Shown here one piece after another: positions 63,326 to 64,000 of a stretch of DNA of 64,000 nucleotides. The translations under genes were made by a program, and so were the position numbers. Location: the NCBI GenBank assembly GCA_902809935.1, contig LR778134.1, forward strand, positions 1,674,001 through 1,738,000. Direction: 5' to 3'. The notes below the pieces were generated by a model. The model made no database searches. It was not told the origin of the DNA and saw only the letters and a program-made list of their open reading frames with translations. Position 1 is the first letter of the stretch; each line of letters starts with the position of its first letter. The stretch is from Ruminococcaceae bacterium BL-4. Its GTDB lineage: Bacteria > Bacillota > Clostridia > Oscillospirales > Acutalibacteraceae.

Positions 63326-64000
63326 GAAGCCTAATTGATCCGCTCGATTTGTCTATCAAAGAAATCGATTCTATTTTGGATTTAGCAGATGATATTGCAA
63401 AGGACCCGAAACGCTATCGCCATGTTTGTGACGGCAAAAAACTTGCGACGCTTTTTTATGAGCCAAGCACACGCACACGCCTGAGTTTTGAAGCTGCTAT
63501 GCTCAATATGGGCGGCAGCGTGATGGGATTTGCTACCGCTGATTCTTCCTCTGCTACAAAGGGAGAAAGTGTGGCAGATACCATTCGTGTGGTTTCCTGT
63601 TATGCGGATATCTGTGCAATGAGGCACCCAAAAGAGGGCGCTCCGTTAAGGGCATCGCTCTATTCCAAAATACCGGTGATCAATGCCGGAGACGGAGGGC
63701 ATCAGCATCCGACTCAGACTTTGGCGGATCTGATGACAATTCGGCAGAAAAAAGGGCGCCTTTCTCATTTGACGATTGGGCTTTGTGGAGATCTAAAGTT
63801 TGGCAGAACGGTCCATTCTTTAATTAAATCGCTTTCTCGATATGAAGGGATCAGCTTTGTGCTGATTTCGCCGGAGGAGCTGCGTGTACCAAGCTATATT
63901 CTTGAGGAAGTTTTAAAGCCAAAAAGGATTTCCTATAAAGAAGTCAGCAATTTGGAGCTTGCCATGGGGGAACTTGATTTACTTTACATGACCCGCGTGC
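63322..64000 (+). CDS. pyrB: aspartate carbamoyltransferase catalytic subunit, cut by the window end
   Basis: The frame from ATG 63322 (GGAGGAAAT ribosome binding site) is open to the end of the window. [17 protein letters not shown] is the carbamoyl-phosphate motif, and [16 protein letters not shown] the second conserved block. The first 226 codons of about 305 are visible. The start overlaps the pepP stop (ATGA). Confidence 0.95.
   Translation, partial: MRSLIDPLDLSIKEIDSILDLADDIAKDPKRYRHVCDGKKLATLFYEPSTRTRLSFEAAMLNMGGSVMGFATADSSSATKGESVADTIRVVSCYADICAMRHPKEGAPLRASLYSKIPVINAGDGGHQHPTQTLADLMTIRQKKGRLSHLTIGLCGDLKFGRTVHSLIKSLSRYEGISFVLISPEELRVPSYILEEVLKPKRISYKEVSNLELAMGELDLLYMTRV

Noticed and set aside
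1-64000. CRISPR arrays, tRNA and rRNA genes
   Set aside because: No regularly spaced repeats, cloverleaf candidates or ribosomal RNA segments were seen by eye.

Overview
The window looks like a chromosomal segment of a spore-forming, anaerobic, low-to-mid GC Clostridia, most likely from the Oscillospirales/Ruminococcaceae side. The reasons are the endospore genes (spoIVB, spo0A, spoIIGA, sigE, sigG, a YlmC/YmxH-type gene), the oxygen-sensitive class III ribonucleotide reductase, citrate fermentation genes, strong AGGAGG ribosome binding sites and a Phe T-box. The taxonomic placement is inference.

Positions 1-10000 are an accessory island with more GC-rich coding DNA. It holds a MobV-type relaxase open at the left edge, a small divergent XRE regulator/small-protein pair with palindromic operators, and a type I restriction-modification operon hsdM-hsdS-hsdR. 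Next to hsdR lies an unfamiliar protein with one degenerate RecA-like helicase domain and two PD-(D/E)xK-like nuclease motifs. A 450-base non-coding tail follows.

Positions 10-36 kb are mostly transport and metabolism: an AGCS amino-acid symporter, a potABCD polyamine importer, spoIVB and spo0A split by nrdDG on the opposite strand, and a divergent citrate lyase cluster (citC-citXG with a LysR gene facing citDEF and a CitS-type transporter). After these come a split ChrA pair with a MarR regulator and a polar amino-acid ABC transporter. The ABC operon is flanked by two look-alike small-RNA candidates and preceded by an attenuator-like leader.

Positions 36-50 kb hold NfeD/SPFH membrane genes and a purine operon purE-purM-purN-purO-AICAR transformylase-purD, in which the usual bifunctional PurH is replaced by two separate proteins. 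A DAACS (TcyP-like) symporter follows, behind a leader that encodes a Cys-rich 36-residue peptide and ends in a terminator. IreB and pheST with a T-box come next. Positions 49.6-64 kb hold acpS-nnrD-mazF, the spoIIG cluster (spoIIGA-sigE, then sigG), cca, a MATE exporter, a C39-like peptidase, a PRC-barrel sporulation protein, rpsB-tsf, an HD hydrolase, an aminopeptidase P and the start of pyrB.

The most interesting points are: a Spo0A whose receiver lacks the phosphoacceptor Asp and the conserved Lys; the helicase/double-nuclease protein beside hsdR; the paired small-RNA candidates with anti-Shine-Dalgarno stretches; the Cys-rich leader peptide; and a slippery frameshift at the start of the citrate transporter.
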